A DNA stretch of 64,000 bases from contig BLLK01000058.1 of assembly GCA_021927905.1 (NCBI GenBank), positions 310,001 to 374,000 on the forward strand. The letters run 5' to 3'. Origin of the DNA: Chaetoceros tenuissimus (taxonomy: Eukaryota; Bacillariophyta; Thalassiosirophyceae; Chaetocerotales; Chaetocerotaceae). The first letter of the stretch is position 1, and each line of letters starts with the position of its first letter. The notes under the pieces are model-generated. The model worked only from the letters and a program-made list of their open reading frames with translations. It had not been told where the DNA came from and did no database searches. The translations under genes and the position numbers were made by a program. This document shows positions 12,901 to 23,471 of this stretch, in pieces.

Positions 12901-15900
12901 ACTGCGTACTTTATTTCAAGAGTCAAAAAGAATTTGCATCTCGCATTAGCATTCTCTCCTGTAGGGGATACATTCAGGATCCGAGCAAGAAGATTTCCAG
13001 GACTTGTCAACTGCACAGGGATTGATCAATTCCATCCTTGGCCACGAGATGCCTTGGTCAGCGTTGCGGAACGCTTCATCTCTGACATTGAGCTTCCTGG
13101 TCCTGATGATATTAGATCATCTCTTGCGAACCACATGGCAGAAGAGCATCTTAGTGTAGCAAGAATGTCTCAATACTACCTCGAGACACAGCGCAGATAC
13201 AACTATGTGACTCCAAAATCTTTCTTGGAGCTTATTTCGTTCTTCAAGTATTTGCTGACAGAAAAACGAAGTGATGTGCAGAGGCTAATTGATCGTCTTG
13301 ATGTTGGATTATCAACATTGAAAAAGACCTCTGATGATGTCTCTGAATTGCAAAAGGATATCAAGATTACTATGGAAAAGGTTGAAGAGAAAAAAGTTGC
13401 TACTGATGTTCTCATCAATGAAATGAAGATGCAGCAAGCTGACGCCCAAGTTCAAGACGATGCAGCAAAGATTGAAGCAGAGAAGGCCAACGAAGAGTCT
13501 TCAAAGGCTATGGCGATCGAGAAGGAAGCAGAGCAAGAGTTAAGTGAAGCTGAGCCAGCGATGAAAGCTGCTGCAGCAGCTGTTGACTGTTTAAGTAAAT
13601 CCATGCTTACCGAGTTGAAAGGTCTGTCCAAACCCCCTTCTGGTGTCGATAAAGTCACCAATGCTTGTTTGATTTTGATTGAAAAAGAGTATAGTGCGAA
13701 AAAACAGACTTGGTCAAGAGCAAAGACCATGATGCAAAATGTGGATGCTTTCAAAAACAAGTTATCAGAATTCAAAGGGGAAAGCATCACTGATCAAGAA
13801 ATTGGACTCCTGCAAAAATATGTGGAAGACGCGAACTTTTCTCCTGAGAAGATGATTTCAAAGTCAGCTGCAGCTGCAAATCTTTGTACTTGGGTGGTGA
13901 ATATTTACAATTATAATAGAATCTATGTGAAAGTGAAACCTTTGATGGACTCTCTGACAGCTGCAAGAGAAAGAAAAGAAGCTGCTCTTTCTAGTTTAGC
14001 AGCCGCGGAGAAAAAAGTCGCAGACGTTCAAGCTCATCTAAAGACATTGGAAGAAAAGTACAACGAAGCAATGGCCGAGAAGGAAGAAGTAGAGGAACAG
14101 GCACGAAAACTAATGGAAAGAGCCGATCTAGCTCAGAGACTTGTAGGAGGTTTGGCCAGTGAGAATGTTCGTTGGGGCAAAGAGATTGAAAAGCTACGCG
14201 AAAAGGCGTTATCGCTATCTGGTGATTGTATGCTTGCAGCTGGTTTCGTGTCTTATGTCGGTGCTTTTGACCAAGAACTTCGAGAAGAATTATGGAAGGT
14301 TCAGTGGACTAATGATTTGAAGTCAAGAAATGTTCCAATGACTGAAAACTCTGATCCCCTTGACCTCTTGACTGATGCGAGTAAAACTGCGACAATGATT
14401 ACCGAAGGGCTTCCAAGTGATCGAGTATCTATTGAAAACGGGTCTGTTGTGATGAATTGCAAACGTTGGCCACTTATCATTGACCCCCAAGCACAGGGAA
14501 TCAAATGGCTCAAACAAAAGGAAGAGGGTAATGTAGACATTGTCCAACTAAGTCAGAAAAATTGGATTAAAGTCATTGAGAATGCTATTGTCAATGGACG
14601 ATGCGTAATCATTGAGAACCTTGGGTCTGAAATAGATGCAACCTTGGACCCAGTTTTATCGAGAGCTATTTATAAAAAAGGACGTAGTCTGTACATAAAG
14701 TTTGCTGGAGAAGAAATTGAATACGATCCAGCATTCCAATTATACCTGCAGACGAAGCTAAGTAATCCTCATTACAAACCAGAGATTGCAGCACAATGTA
14801 CAATCATCAACTTTATTGCAACGGAAAGGGGCCTCGAAGATCAACTTCTAGCAAAGGTTGTCGAAATGGAAAGAAGCGACCTAGAAGAAAAGTCTAGAGA
14901 GTTGACTAGTGCAGCAACACAGTACCAGATGCAGCTTGTACAATTGGAAGATGATTTACTGGAAAGATTGGCAAATGCACCCGATGACATTTTGAGCGAT
15001 GTTCCTCTCATCGAAGGACTTGAAGCCACCAAAAAGACCTCCAAAGAAATTGCTGAAGCTGTGGAAAAAGGAGAAATTACAAAGGCAGAAGTGGAAAAAG
15101 CTCGTGAAGCGTACAGACCTCAAGCTGCAGAAGGCGCAATGCTTTATTTCATCCTCACAAAGCTCTGCGCTATTGACCACATGTATCAATATTCTCTTGA
15201 CAGTTTCAATACTTTTTTCGAAAAATCTGTCAATCGTGCATTAAAGGATGAGAATCTCAACACAAGAGTAGAAAATCTTCGAGAGTCTTTGCGAATGACA
15301 ATCTTCACTTGGGTCTCTCGGGGTCTCTTTGAAAGACATAAACTCATGTTCTTGGCTCAAGTAACATTTAGTTTGATGCAACGGGGGATTATTGGTGAGG
15401 GACAATGGATTGAAGAGCAATTCCAATTTCTCACTAGAATCCCAAGTAAGCAGGTGGAAGAAAATAAACTCGATTGGCTTCCTGATAGTGCTTGGGCTGC
15501 AATATGTGCACTCGGTGATCATGACGACTTCAATAAGCTTCCAAGTGATCTCTTAGAGGCTGCACCTCGTTTCCGAGAGTGGTTCAACTCTGTATCTCCT
15601 GAAAACGAGAAACTTCCTTTGGATTGGGCAGGATTAGATAGAACTCCGTTCCAAAAGATGTTGGTTGTTCGAAGTTTGAGACCAGATAGAATGATTTCGG
15701 CTCTGAATGGTTTTATTCGAGAGACTCTTCCAAATGGATCCTCCTATGTTGACTGTGATTCGACTCTAAATAGTCTAGAGATTCTTGAACAATGCTTATT
15801 GGATTCGACTCCAACAACTCCAATATATTTCATTCTGAGTCCAGGTGCCAACGTTGTTGCTGACTTGGATGTAATGGCAACAAAATATGGATTTCAAAAG

Positions 15901-17601
15901 GGAATTTCATATCACAATGTTAGTATGGGACAGGGGCAAGATGTTGTCGCCATGTCATGGTTGGAGACAGCTCATCGCAATGGCCATTGGGTTATCCTCA
16001 ATAATGTTCATCTCATGCCGAAATGGTTAGTTGAATTAGAGAAGAAACTCGATGAGTATGCTGCTGAAGGTAGTCACTCAAAGTTCCGAGTATTTTTGAC
16101 AAGTGATCCATCTACTACCATTCCAATAGGAATATTGAGCCGTTGTATCAAAATAACCAATGAACCACCAACAGGGTTGAAAGCCAACCTAAAGAGAGCC
16201 TGGTGCTTCTTTTCAAAAGACTACATTGAAGAATCAGACTCCAAAACGAAAAGTATTCTGTTTGGTCTGTGTCATTTCCATTCCATAATGATGGAACGTA
16301 AGACCTTTGGACCACTTGGTTTCAATATGAAATACCCTTTTAGCATTGGTGACTTGCGAGATTCTGCAAAATGTCTTCAGAATTACATGGATAACTCGGG
16401 GGGTGGAAAAATTCCTTGGGATGATCTCAAATACATCTTTGGTGAAATTATGTATGGAGGTCACATTGTGAATGACTTTGACCGTCTCCTGGCCAATGAA
16501 TACCTGAACTTTTTCATGAAGGAAGAGTTACTCGACGAGATGGAAATGTACCCATTTGCCGAAGATGAAAAGGGGATTTCTTTTATGAGCCCGACTCCAA
16601 CTACTTTTGAGAAGTACATTGATCACATCGACACAAAGATGGTATCAGACACCCCAATAGCCTTTGGTTTACACCCAAATGCAGAAATAGAGTTTAGAAC
16701 TCAGCAGAGTAATGAAGTCTTTGAAATGTTATTGGAACTTCAGCCAAAAGGCGCAGCTACAAGTGGAGAAGGATCTTCTCCTCTGAATATCGCCGAAAGT
16801 GTGTCTGCAGATCTTTTGGAAAAGCTAGGGGAAAAGGCTTTTGACACTGAGGACATTATCAAAAACCTAGATGAGCAAGGTCCATATCAAAATGTATTTT
16901 TGCAAGAAATGGATGTAATGAACGTCTTGCTCGCTGAAATAAAACGATCAATCAAAGAACTTCAACTTGGCTTTGCAGGTGAACTTACAATGAGTGATGC
17001 GATGGAAAATCTAATGGATTCCTTTGTCATGGATCGAGTACCAGAATCATGGGCCAAGATTGCATGGCCATCCAAGAGGGGTCTTGCATCTTGGGTCCTC
17101 AACTTACAGGAGCGATTAGCACAGCTCGAGGAGTGGTCAAACAATCCTGGAGAGCTGCCAAAGGTTACAGATCTCAGTCTTCTGATCAATCCTAGCAGTT
17201 TCTTAACTGCAATCTGTCAAGTAACTGCTCAACGAAATTCTTGGGAACTTGACAAGTTGGTTACCTTTAGCGAGCCAACAAGAAAGATGCGTCCTGAAGA
17301 AATTGACTCTCACAGTCGTGATGGATGTTACGTTACTGGACTTCATCTGCAAGGAGCAAGGTGGGATACGAATAGTGGCGTACTCGAGCCTTCTCTACCA
17401 AAAGAAATGTTTTGTCCAATGCCGATTATCAATATCAAGGCTGTTTCTACTGAAAAAGCCAACATTGGAGGGATATACAAATGTCCATGTTATAGGACCC
17501 AGGATCGAGGACCAACTTACATTTTTTCTTCCCATCTCAAAACAAAGTCACCCCCTTCACGATGGAGATTAGCTGGTGTTGCTTTGTTATGTGAAGTTTA
17601 A
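3981..17601 (+). CDS. Axonemal dynein heavy chain, outer-arm type
   Basis: About 4,520 residues, normal for an outer-arm heavy chain. Exon 1 is 3981-4117 and a 65-nt intron ends at 4182. The long downstream exon changes reading frame once between about 5083 and 5149. The tail (DHC_N1, N2) is followed by the AAA ring: P1 GPAGTGKT at 9601-9624, P2 GPAGCAKT at 10507-10530, P3 GNAGTGKT at 11524-11547, P4 GVGGSGKQ at 12562-12585. A coiled-coil stalk and microtubule-binding tip span about 13283-14130, then AAA5, AAA6 and the C-terminal domain, which ends WRLAGVALLCEV. The protein is the ATP-driven motor of ciliary beating. The context around P1 (GGAPAGPAGTGKTETTKDL) resembles beta-class outer-arm chains, but the subclass is not certain. 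P2 has alanine where Walker A normally has glycine before lysine. The frame change falls inside conserved tail sequence and has no slippery heptamer, so a one-base assembly error is the simplest explanation. A flagellar motor fits a centric diatom with motile sperm. Confidence 0.93.
4118..4182 (+). other. Intron 1 of the dynein heavy chain
   Basis: GTAAGT donor at 4118 and TTAG acceptor at 4181-4182. Splicing joins AFKTESN, a glycine split across the junction and EILGKFF in one frame. Its 65 nt is typical of other introns in the window. Confidence 0.8.
17563..17601 (+). repeat. Dynein-tail repeat, left copy (functional gene end)
   Basis: 39 bp encoding WRLAGVALLCEV and the stop of the dynein gene. 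A near-identical copy at 20768-20806 (2 mismatches) and a synonymously diverged copy at 22104-22142 encode the same 12 residues. Directly after the stop starts the duplicated element body, so this copy acts as the left boundary of the inserted block. Confidence 0.9.
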
Positions 17602-17693
17602 TTATTTAAAACAAGAAGAAAGAAGAATCTAAGACCAAATAGTTTCATTAGAAGTTAGTTCCCTTTTCTTTGTAATATTTTTCAATACTATAT

Positions 17694-18098
17694 TCAACAC
17701 CAGCCAAAGTCAAGCGGATAGTCCCTTCGCCTTTGATTTTTTTTTTCCAGAAAATAGCGCAATGAGTTCGATGTTGTTTCTTTGTATTCCTTTCCAAAAT
17801 CGCTCTGAAGAACCAGGCTCTGTGGGAGGCCTTCCAATACAATTTGATTAGTATCAATCTTTGTAACTCTAAAGTGATATACTGCTATCGCTTTTCTCAT
17901 AGCAATACGTTCCTCTGGTGTCTTTTTTCTACGACGTTTAGCTGCATTTCTCATGGCAATACGTTCTTCTGATGTCTTTTTTCTACGTTTATGTTTAGCA
18001 AGTCTTTGCTCTAGTGACATCTTACCCCGGCGACTTTTAGCGGCATTACTCATGGCAAGACGAGTCTCTGGCGACTTTTTGCGACTCTCTTCTGACAT
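17694..18098 (-). CDS. Small basic protein with NUMOD3-like repeats
   Basis: 134-residue ORF. Residues about 5-70 are four imperfect, highly basic repeats of the form KKxxEERxAMxxAAKRRR. Spacing and composition resemble NUMOD3, a modular DNA-binding motif found beside homing-nuclease domains; no nuclease domain is seen. The rest (VYHFRVTKID to the end) is unrecognised. Its ATG overlaps the stop of the preceding ORF as TGATG, so it may be translated by termination-reinitiation, or be joined by an unrecognised splice. It is duplicated with no change at 20899-21303. The DNA-binding role is an inference from the repeats only. Confidence 0.5.
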   Translation of the reverse strand: MSEESRKKSPETRLAMSNAAKSRRGKMSLEQRLAKHKRRKKTSEERIAMRNAAKRRRKKTPEERIAMRKAIAVYHFRVTKIDTNQIVLEGLPQSLVLQSDFGKEYKETTSNSLRYFLEKKNQRRRDYPLDFGWC

Positions 18099-20615
18099 CA
18101 GCCTCCAAATCGTCTCTTTTGCCCCACACTAATTCTTCTTCTCACTTCTTCCCTTTGAGCTTCAGTGAAAAGTGTCATTGACAATGCATCAAGGATCATG
18201 TACACGGCTAATCTATAATGCTCCACATCGAAATCTTCTGAACAAAAGTTACGATCCACACAAAGTAGGAACCTCTCGTAGACTATATCTGCTGTGATTC
18301 CATCATCCAACATACCTCCAGCATCCAATAATGCCGCAGCAACCTCGAGAGGCTGCTTCCACTGAATATTTAAACCGCGAGAAAGTTTCATTGCGGTGGC
18401 ATGAGGCATTTTCTTTCTAAGAATATCTTTATCCGCCTCAATTTGGATCATTTCCTCTCTTCCCAGAAGCTCCATGTGTTGTTTGGATCGGTGATCAATG
18501 TCGGCTTTGGAAAATGTGAGTATCAGAAACTTTGTACATGACAAGGAAAAGGAAATGTTCTTACCAATAACGTCAAGACCTAGTTTGTCAATGGTCAATT
18601 GTATCATTTCCATCTGAGTCTCTTCGGCAACTATTGCAAGACGTTTGTGCTTTTCAATTAAATCATCAAGGATTTGCTTATCTTTGTTATTCAACTTTGG
18701 TCGAAACTTTTTGATATTGGTGACACACTTATTCTCTTTATGAATTGGATCCTGATTTCGAATGATTGTGGTGAGCCTTTTCTTGGTATCCGTCATGCGC
18801 AAATTGTGTGGGATATTTGATAATTTCTCCCCATAAAACTCCACCCCCTGCTGAGTAGTCTTGGATTCATGACTCTTGTTTGTGTCTGGAAATGAATATC
18901 CAAGAACGACTGTCTCCTTGGCACCTAACTGGCCGGTGGGTGGAGATGTAATGACTCCATGCTTCATGTATGTTCCAAGGGCTAAAGCAACGGCTCCAGT
19001 AAGTTGCAACATTTCATTTGTGATGGAATTCTTCTCGGCCAAGCCTTCGAAAAGTTCCTTCATATGCTTTGGCACCTTCAGACCGGCCAAGTCCTCAGTA
19101 CATTTATCTTTTCGCTCTTCCGGTGATAAATCAATGTCTTTGTTGGCTTCACTCCTTAAAGAGCCCCGACATTCCTGCAAATAATAGTCAGAAGTTTTTT
19201 CAATGTGGTCATGAGTTCTCTTCTCACCAGTACTAGGTGCTTCTGGCTCGTCTTCAATCAACAAGTTATCAATGACTCCCATGTTTTCGCTATTCTCAAC
19301 CCTTTCGGCCTCGAGCTCTTCACGCAAAGCTTCGATCTCTTCATTAGTAGCATCGAGCTCTTCGTATGCAGCTTTGATCTCTTCATACGCAACATCAAGC
19401 TCTTCATTCGCAACAGCATCGAGCTCTTCGTAAGCAGCTTCGATCTCTTCATACGCAACATCAAGCTCTTCATTCGCAACATCGATCTTTCTGAGAAGTT
19501 TCTTAACTTCTGACTCATGACTACGAGTGACGGATTTCATTTGGTTTTCATGCTCAGTCTCCAGCTCTTTGCGCACTTTGGATTCATAGTTGTCTTTGGT
19601 CCAAAACAATATTTCCTCGAGCTCCTTTATTTCTGATTTGAATTTTTTCTTATTCTCGTCTAGCATAGCTTTGCTCTCCTTTTTGCTATCCTCAAGGGCT
19701 TGGGTCAAATTGCTATTCTCCTAACTTGCTCTGACACAGCATTGGCTTGTTTCAACTTGGTTTCGAGAGAATTGATTTTCTTCTCTTTTATCTCCCTTGT
19801 TTCGTTACTCAAACGAACAAATGTAGACATATCGGAGTTTTTAGCATTGATGGCTTTCTTCAAAGATACTATTTTACTGTGGAACAAAAAGAATTGAGAA
19901 GAAAGATACAGTTGAATCCATGCAAAGCTTTAGGAACTTACAGACAGTCATTTTCATTGATTTGAACTTCAGGTTCTGAAACGGCCTCTTTTTGAATTTT
20001 GTCAAGCGTAGCCTTGTGCTCCTTGCACCTTTTTCTATATTTCTTCAATCTCTTAGCGACATCCATGGAGATAACTAGACTTTCGATTGATTCATCACGG
20101 CTGATGTTGTCGAATTCATCGATTTTGTTCGCAACAGGAAGACGTTGTTTAGACTCTAGCTCTTTTACTCTTTTCTTCAGCTTTTCATTTTCTTCGAGTA
20201 GAGAGTTGTTCGAGTTGGAAGAAGTGCTCGATACAGTTGATGGAGAGGATACATATGGCACCAAATTCGAAGAGCCATGATGCTCTGCAATGTAATCCTT
20301 CAATGCTGAGATTTGAAATCCAATTGGATTATGGATCCGGCCTTGGCAATTCTTTACTCTGTCATGAATGACTAAGGTAGATTTTAGACTTATTGAACAA
20401 AGACATTGGACTTTAAAGGAAAAGTGAAAAGACTTACACTGTAGAGCTTTCAACAATGCTGATGGTATTGATACAATGCATTCGACTCTGTTTCTGAAGT
20501 TAACATGTCGAGAAAGATGAACAAGAAGATTAATGATTTCAAAGTCAGGCGACTGCTGTTCTGTAGTAAGTTGAGCAAGGCACCTGGATAGAAACAAAAG
20601 AACATCACTGTTCAT
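18098..20615 (-). CDS. Spliced coiled-coil protein gene of the element
   Basis: Minus-strand gene of unknown family. Supported introns are about 20372-20437, 19877-19941 and 18505-18564, all with good GTAAG donors; the last is 60 nt, in frame and open. The order is a short helical region (LLVHLSRHVNFRNRVECIV), a Ser-rich linker, then long coiled coils (about 20160 to 19210) containing tandem repeats of AYEELDA/AYEEIEA. A globular C-terminal domain follows, ending with QKRRFGG. The frame changes near 19.7 kb without a clear intron, so the gene may be damaged or misassembled there. The 5' end is uncertain: the first ATG at 20615 sits in a pyrimidine-rich stretch ending CCAG that looks like an acceptor, suggesting a missing upstream exon. 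No enzymatic motif was found. Confidence 0.5.
19310..19490 (-). repeat. Internal coiled-coil tandem repeat
   Basis: Imperfect repeats of about 20 residues (EELDVAYEEIEAAYEELDA type) in the coiled-coil gene, visible in DNA as recurring GAGCTCTTC and GATCTCTTC blocks. They probably lengthen a rod-like segment. Confidence 0.75.
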
Positions 20616-20740
20616 TCTGATTCAACAATAGTGAAACAGTGACTCTTTTCGAAATAGGGCAGCATCTTCTTGAGTGCATTTTTGAAAAATCAAATTTTTG
20701 TAGAAATCTATCGAAAAGTTAAGGAGAAAAAATGGTACAA

Positions 20741-20806
20741 CTGAAAACAAAGGGAAACCCTTCTCGTTGGAGATTAGCAGGTGTTGCTTTGTTATGCGAA
20801 GTTTAA
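20741..20806 (+). repeat. Second dynein-tail fragment between the two units
   Basis: Encodes LKTKGNPSRWRLAGVALLCEV plus stop, matching LKTKSPPSRWRLAGVALLCEV at the end of the neighbouring dynein gene but with several base changes. Homology fades upstream of about 20732 and an in-frame stop lies just before. It is thus a severed end of a dynein gene, either a diverged copy of this one or one from a paralogue. After its stop, the element body resumes without any difference from the first copy for 979 bp. Confidence 0.85.
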
Positions 20807-20898
20807 TTATTTAAAACAAGAAGAAAGAAGAATCTAAGACCAAATAGTTTCATTAGAAGTTAGTTCCCTTTTCTTTGTAATATTTTTCAATACTATAT

Positions 20899-21303
20899 TC
20901 AACACCAGCCAAAGTCAAGCGGATAGTCCCTTCGCCTTTGATTTTTTTTTTCCAGAAAATAGCGCAATGAGTTCGATGTTGTTTCTTTGTATTCCTTTCC
21001 AAAATCGCTCTGAAGAACCAGGCTCTGTGGGAGGCCTTCCAATACAATTTGATTAGTATCAATCTTTGTAACTCTAAAGTGATATACTGCTATCGCTTTT
21101 CTCATAGCAATACGTTCCTCTGGTGTCTTTTTTCTACGACGTTTAGCTGCATTTCTCATGGCAATACGTTCTTCTGATGTCTTTTTTCTACGTTTATGTT
21201 TAGCAAGTCTTTGCTCTAGTGACATCTTACCCCGGCGACTTTTAGCGGCATTACTCATGGCAAGACGAGTCTCTGGCGACTTTTTGCGACTCTCTTCTGA
21301 CAT
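20899..21303 (-). CDS. Second copy of the NUMOD3-like basic ORF
   Basis: Same 134-residue product, base for base, as the ORF at 17694-18098, including the TGATG overlap with the upstream frame. Lack of any change implies a very recent duplication or gene conversion. Its upstream partner gene is truncated, so whether it is still expressed is doubtful. Confidence 0.45.
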   Translation of the reverse strand: MSEESRKKSPETRLAMSNAAKSRRGKMSLEQRLAKHKRRKKTSEERIAMRNAAKRRRKKTPEERIAMRKAIAVYHFRVTKIDTNQIVLEGLPQSLVLQSDFGKEYKETTSNSLRYFLEKKNQRRRDYPLDFGWC

Positions 21304-22103
21304 CAGCCTCCAAATCGTCTCTTTTGCCCCACACTAATTCTTCTTCTCACTTCTTCCCTTTGAGCTTCAGTGAAAAGTGTCATTGACAATGCATCAAGGA
21401 TCATGTACACGGCTAATCTATAATGCTCCACATCGAAATCTTCTGAACAAAAGTTACGATCCACACAAAGTAGGAACCTCTCGTAGACTATATCTGCTGT
21501 GATTCCATCATCCAACATACCTCCAGCATCCAATAATGCCGCAGCAACCTCGAGAGGCTGCTTCCACTGAATATTTAAACCGCGAGAAAGTTTCATTGCG
21601 GTGGCATGAGGCATTTTCTTTCTAAGAATATCTTTATCCGCCTCAATTTGGATCATTTCCTCTCTTCCCAGAAGCTCCATGTGTTGTTTGGATCGGTGAT
21701 CAATGTCGGCTTTGGAAAATGTGAGTATCAGAAACTTTGTACATGACAAGGAAAAGGAAATGTTCTTACCAATAACGTCAAGACCAAGTTTGTCAATGGT
21801 CAAATGTATCATTTCCATCTGAGTCTCTTCAGCAACTACTGCAAGTCGTTTGTGCTTTTCAATTAAATCATCAAGGATTTGCTTATCTTTTTTATTCAAC
21901 TTTGGTCGAAAAATGTTGATATTGGTGACACAATTATGCTCTTTATGAATTGGATCCTGATCTCGAATGATTATGGTAAGCCTTTTCTTGGTATCCGTCA
22001 TGCGCAAATTGTGTGGGATATTTGATAATTTCTCGCCATAAAACTCTACCGCCTGCTGAGTAGTCTTGGACTCATGACTCTCGTTTGTGTCTGGAAATGA
22101 ATA
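21303..22103 (-). pseudogene. Truncated second copy of the coiled-coil gene
   Basis: Corresponds to the last part of the 18098-20615 gene, with the same 60-nt intron at 21710-21769. It ends abruptly at the third dynein tail, so the coiled coil and N-terminal region are missing. From 21786 to 22104 it differs from copy 1 at about 19 of 316 positions, roughly half changing the protein, while everything between 20807 and 21785 is unchanged. Confidence 0.75.
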
Positions 22104-22142
22104 TGGAGATTAGCAGGTGTAGCTCTGCTGTGTGAAGTTTAA
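22104..22142 (+). repeat. Third dynein-tail copy, right boundary
   Basis: Encodes WRLAGVALLCEV plus stop with different synonymous codons from the other two copies. It is followed by sequence that is not shared with the element. It may be the displaced original end of the dynein gene, or a piece of another dynein gene. Confidence 0.85.
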
Positions 22143-22301
22143 AGAGTCACTTATTATACTACACAACTTCAGTAACTATATTATTGGACTCGATTCAAAT
22201 TTGTATTAAGATAGTTCTTCTTTACTAAATTTAAAAGGTATTTACGTTGAAACAAAGTCTATTGTACATGTCATTGCCTGCTTTCAAGGGCAATGCTGAG
22301 T

Positions 22302-22718
22302 TCAAGGAGAAACAAATCTAGCATTTGTTGAAATACTTGTGGAAATAAACCTCTTTTTATTCATACTAGACGTAGACGTTGGGTCATTTCCAGACCCCGA
22401 AGTCTCGTCAGTATATGAAGAACGCTTTCTTTTCGCTTGGAGTCTGAAAGGTAGAACCGCATGTATCCTAGAGGTTGTAAAATCATCAAGACTAGGAAAG
22501 AGCAGATCATTATTACGGGCCAAGTCCTCATCTTCTTCAATAGGTGCAAAAGATGAAGACCCAAGCCATGCTCCTCGCCGTTTTAACTTTGGTGGTGATG
22601 AAGGTTCTCCAAGGCACTGAATGGGAGTGTTTGGGACTACAGCTTGATGACATCCAAGAAACTCGTCGAAAGATGGTGCAGAACTTATTGATGGATAGGA
22701 ATAGCTTTTGACATTCAT
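22302..22718 (-). CDS. Small Ser-rich hypothetical protein
   Basis: 138-residue ORF starting at a normal ATG. It is rich in S, P, R and K, with basic patches (KLKRRG, QAKRKRSS) that could be nuclear-import signals, and no recognised domain. It lies 160 bp from the right boundary of the inserted block, so its expression might be affected. It may be a chance ORF in low-complexity sequence. Confidence 0.4.
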   Translation of the reverse strand: MNVKSYSYPSISSAPSFDEFLGCHQAVVPNTPIQCLGEPSSPPKLKRRGAWLGSSSFAPIEEDEDLARNNDLLFPSLDDFTTSRIHAVLPFRLQAKRKRSSYTDETSGSGNDPTSTSSMNKKRFISTSISTNARFVSP

Positions 22719-23471
22719 GTTGGAAGGTGATGGTCTTTTGGAAAAATACTGCTTTGAAAAATATATGAGCTTCTTTGCAACATCACAGGATCATTGTGGT
22801 GTATTGAGATATACAGGTGAGAAGGCCACAGAGGTGAGAAGGGGTGAGAAGATGTCAGGTGAGAAGGGTTCTCGGGTTCTCCACTTCCATTTTCCTTGAC
22901 CAGTGAGTCTTGTTAATTCCAAGATACAGATTCAATCTACGGGGCCTGTAGAAACTTACACACGAATAGCGTCACTGTTACTTTCTTCACCTTCGCACAA
23001 CAGTTTTGTCATTATTCAATGCCTATGTACTATGTACTACTCGTATTACAGTAATGTTCATCTTTTAGGGCTTCCCACCATTCCCAACCCAACCTCTCAC
23101 CACAAGCAGACTTCGCATCTCACTTTTTTTGTGTAGGAAGCTTCACTAAGTACGATTGCCAATCGTGTGAATTTACCTGAAATATAACTGCCAGATCTGT
23201 TCAACATGTTTGTAAACATGGATGGACGACGAGAAGAAGATATGAAGTTGGAAGTTGAGTATTGAATGTACTCGTACTACATACAATAATGCTTCTTCCT
23301 GAGAGCTTTGTGGTGATAGATGCAAATAATAAAATAGAAAAAGAATAGTGTTGAATGTAATGTACATATCTTATTCTCATTTTTTATACTGGATACATTA
23401 TAAAATCCCTTCCGCTCAAGTCCAGTAAAAGTAAACAAAAAACATAGCATAAAGCAATTTTCTCCACAAAG
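22719..23471. other. Intergenic with short GGTGAGAAG repeats
   Basis: No supported gene. Between about 22816 and 22867 the nonamer GGTGAGAAG occurs four times at irregular spacing. The rest probably holds the promoter of the zinc protein downstream. Confidence 0.5.

Larger units (their letters stand above)
17563..22142. mobile_element. Unclassified tandem element at the dynein 3' end
   Basis: About 4.6 kb bounded and divided by three copies of the dynein C-terminal coding end (17563, 20768, 22104). The first unit (17602 to about 20731) carries on the minus strand a spliced coiled-coil gene and a basic NUMOD3-like ORF. The second unit (20807-22104) repeats the first 1.3 kb and then stops directly at the third dynein tail; the remainder of its gene is missing. 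Offset between the copies is a constant 3,205 bp. No terminal inverted repeats, transposase, integrase or reverse transcriptase were recognised. The arrangement recalls elements that enter the 3' end of a gene and carry a replacement end, or a site-specific element with 5' truncation in the second copy. A segmental duplication that includes pieces of other dynein genes is the alternative. Confidence 0.6.

Noticed and set aside
17602-22103. Assignment of the element to a known class (DNA transposon, LINE, LTR element, Crypton, Polinton)
   Set aside because: No transposase, integrase, recombinase, reverse transcriptase, capsid-like protein, terminal inverted repeat or LTR was recognised, so no class name is justified.
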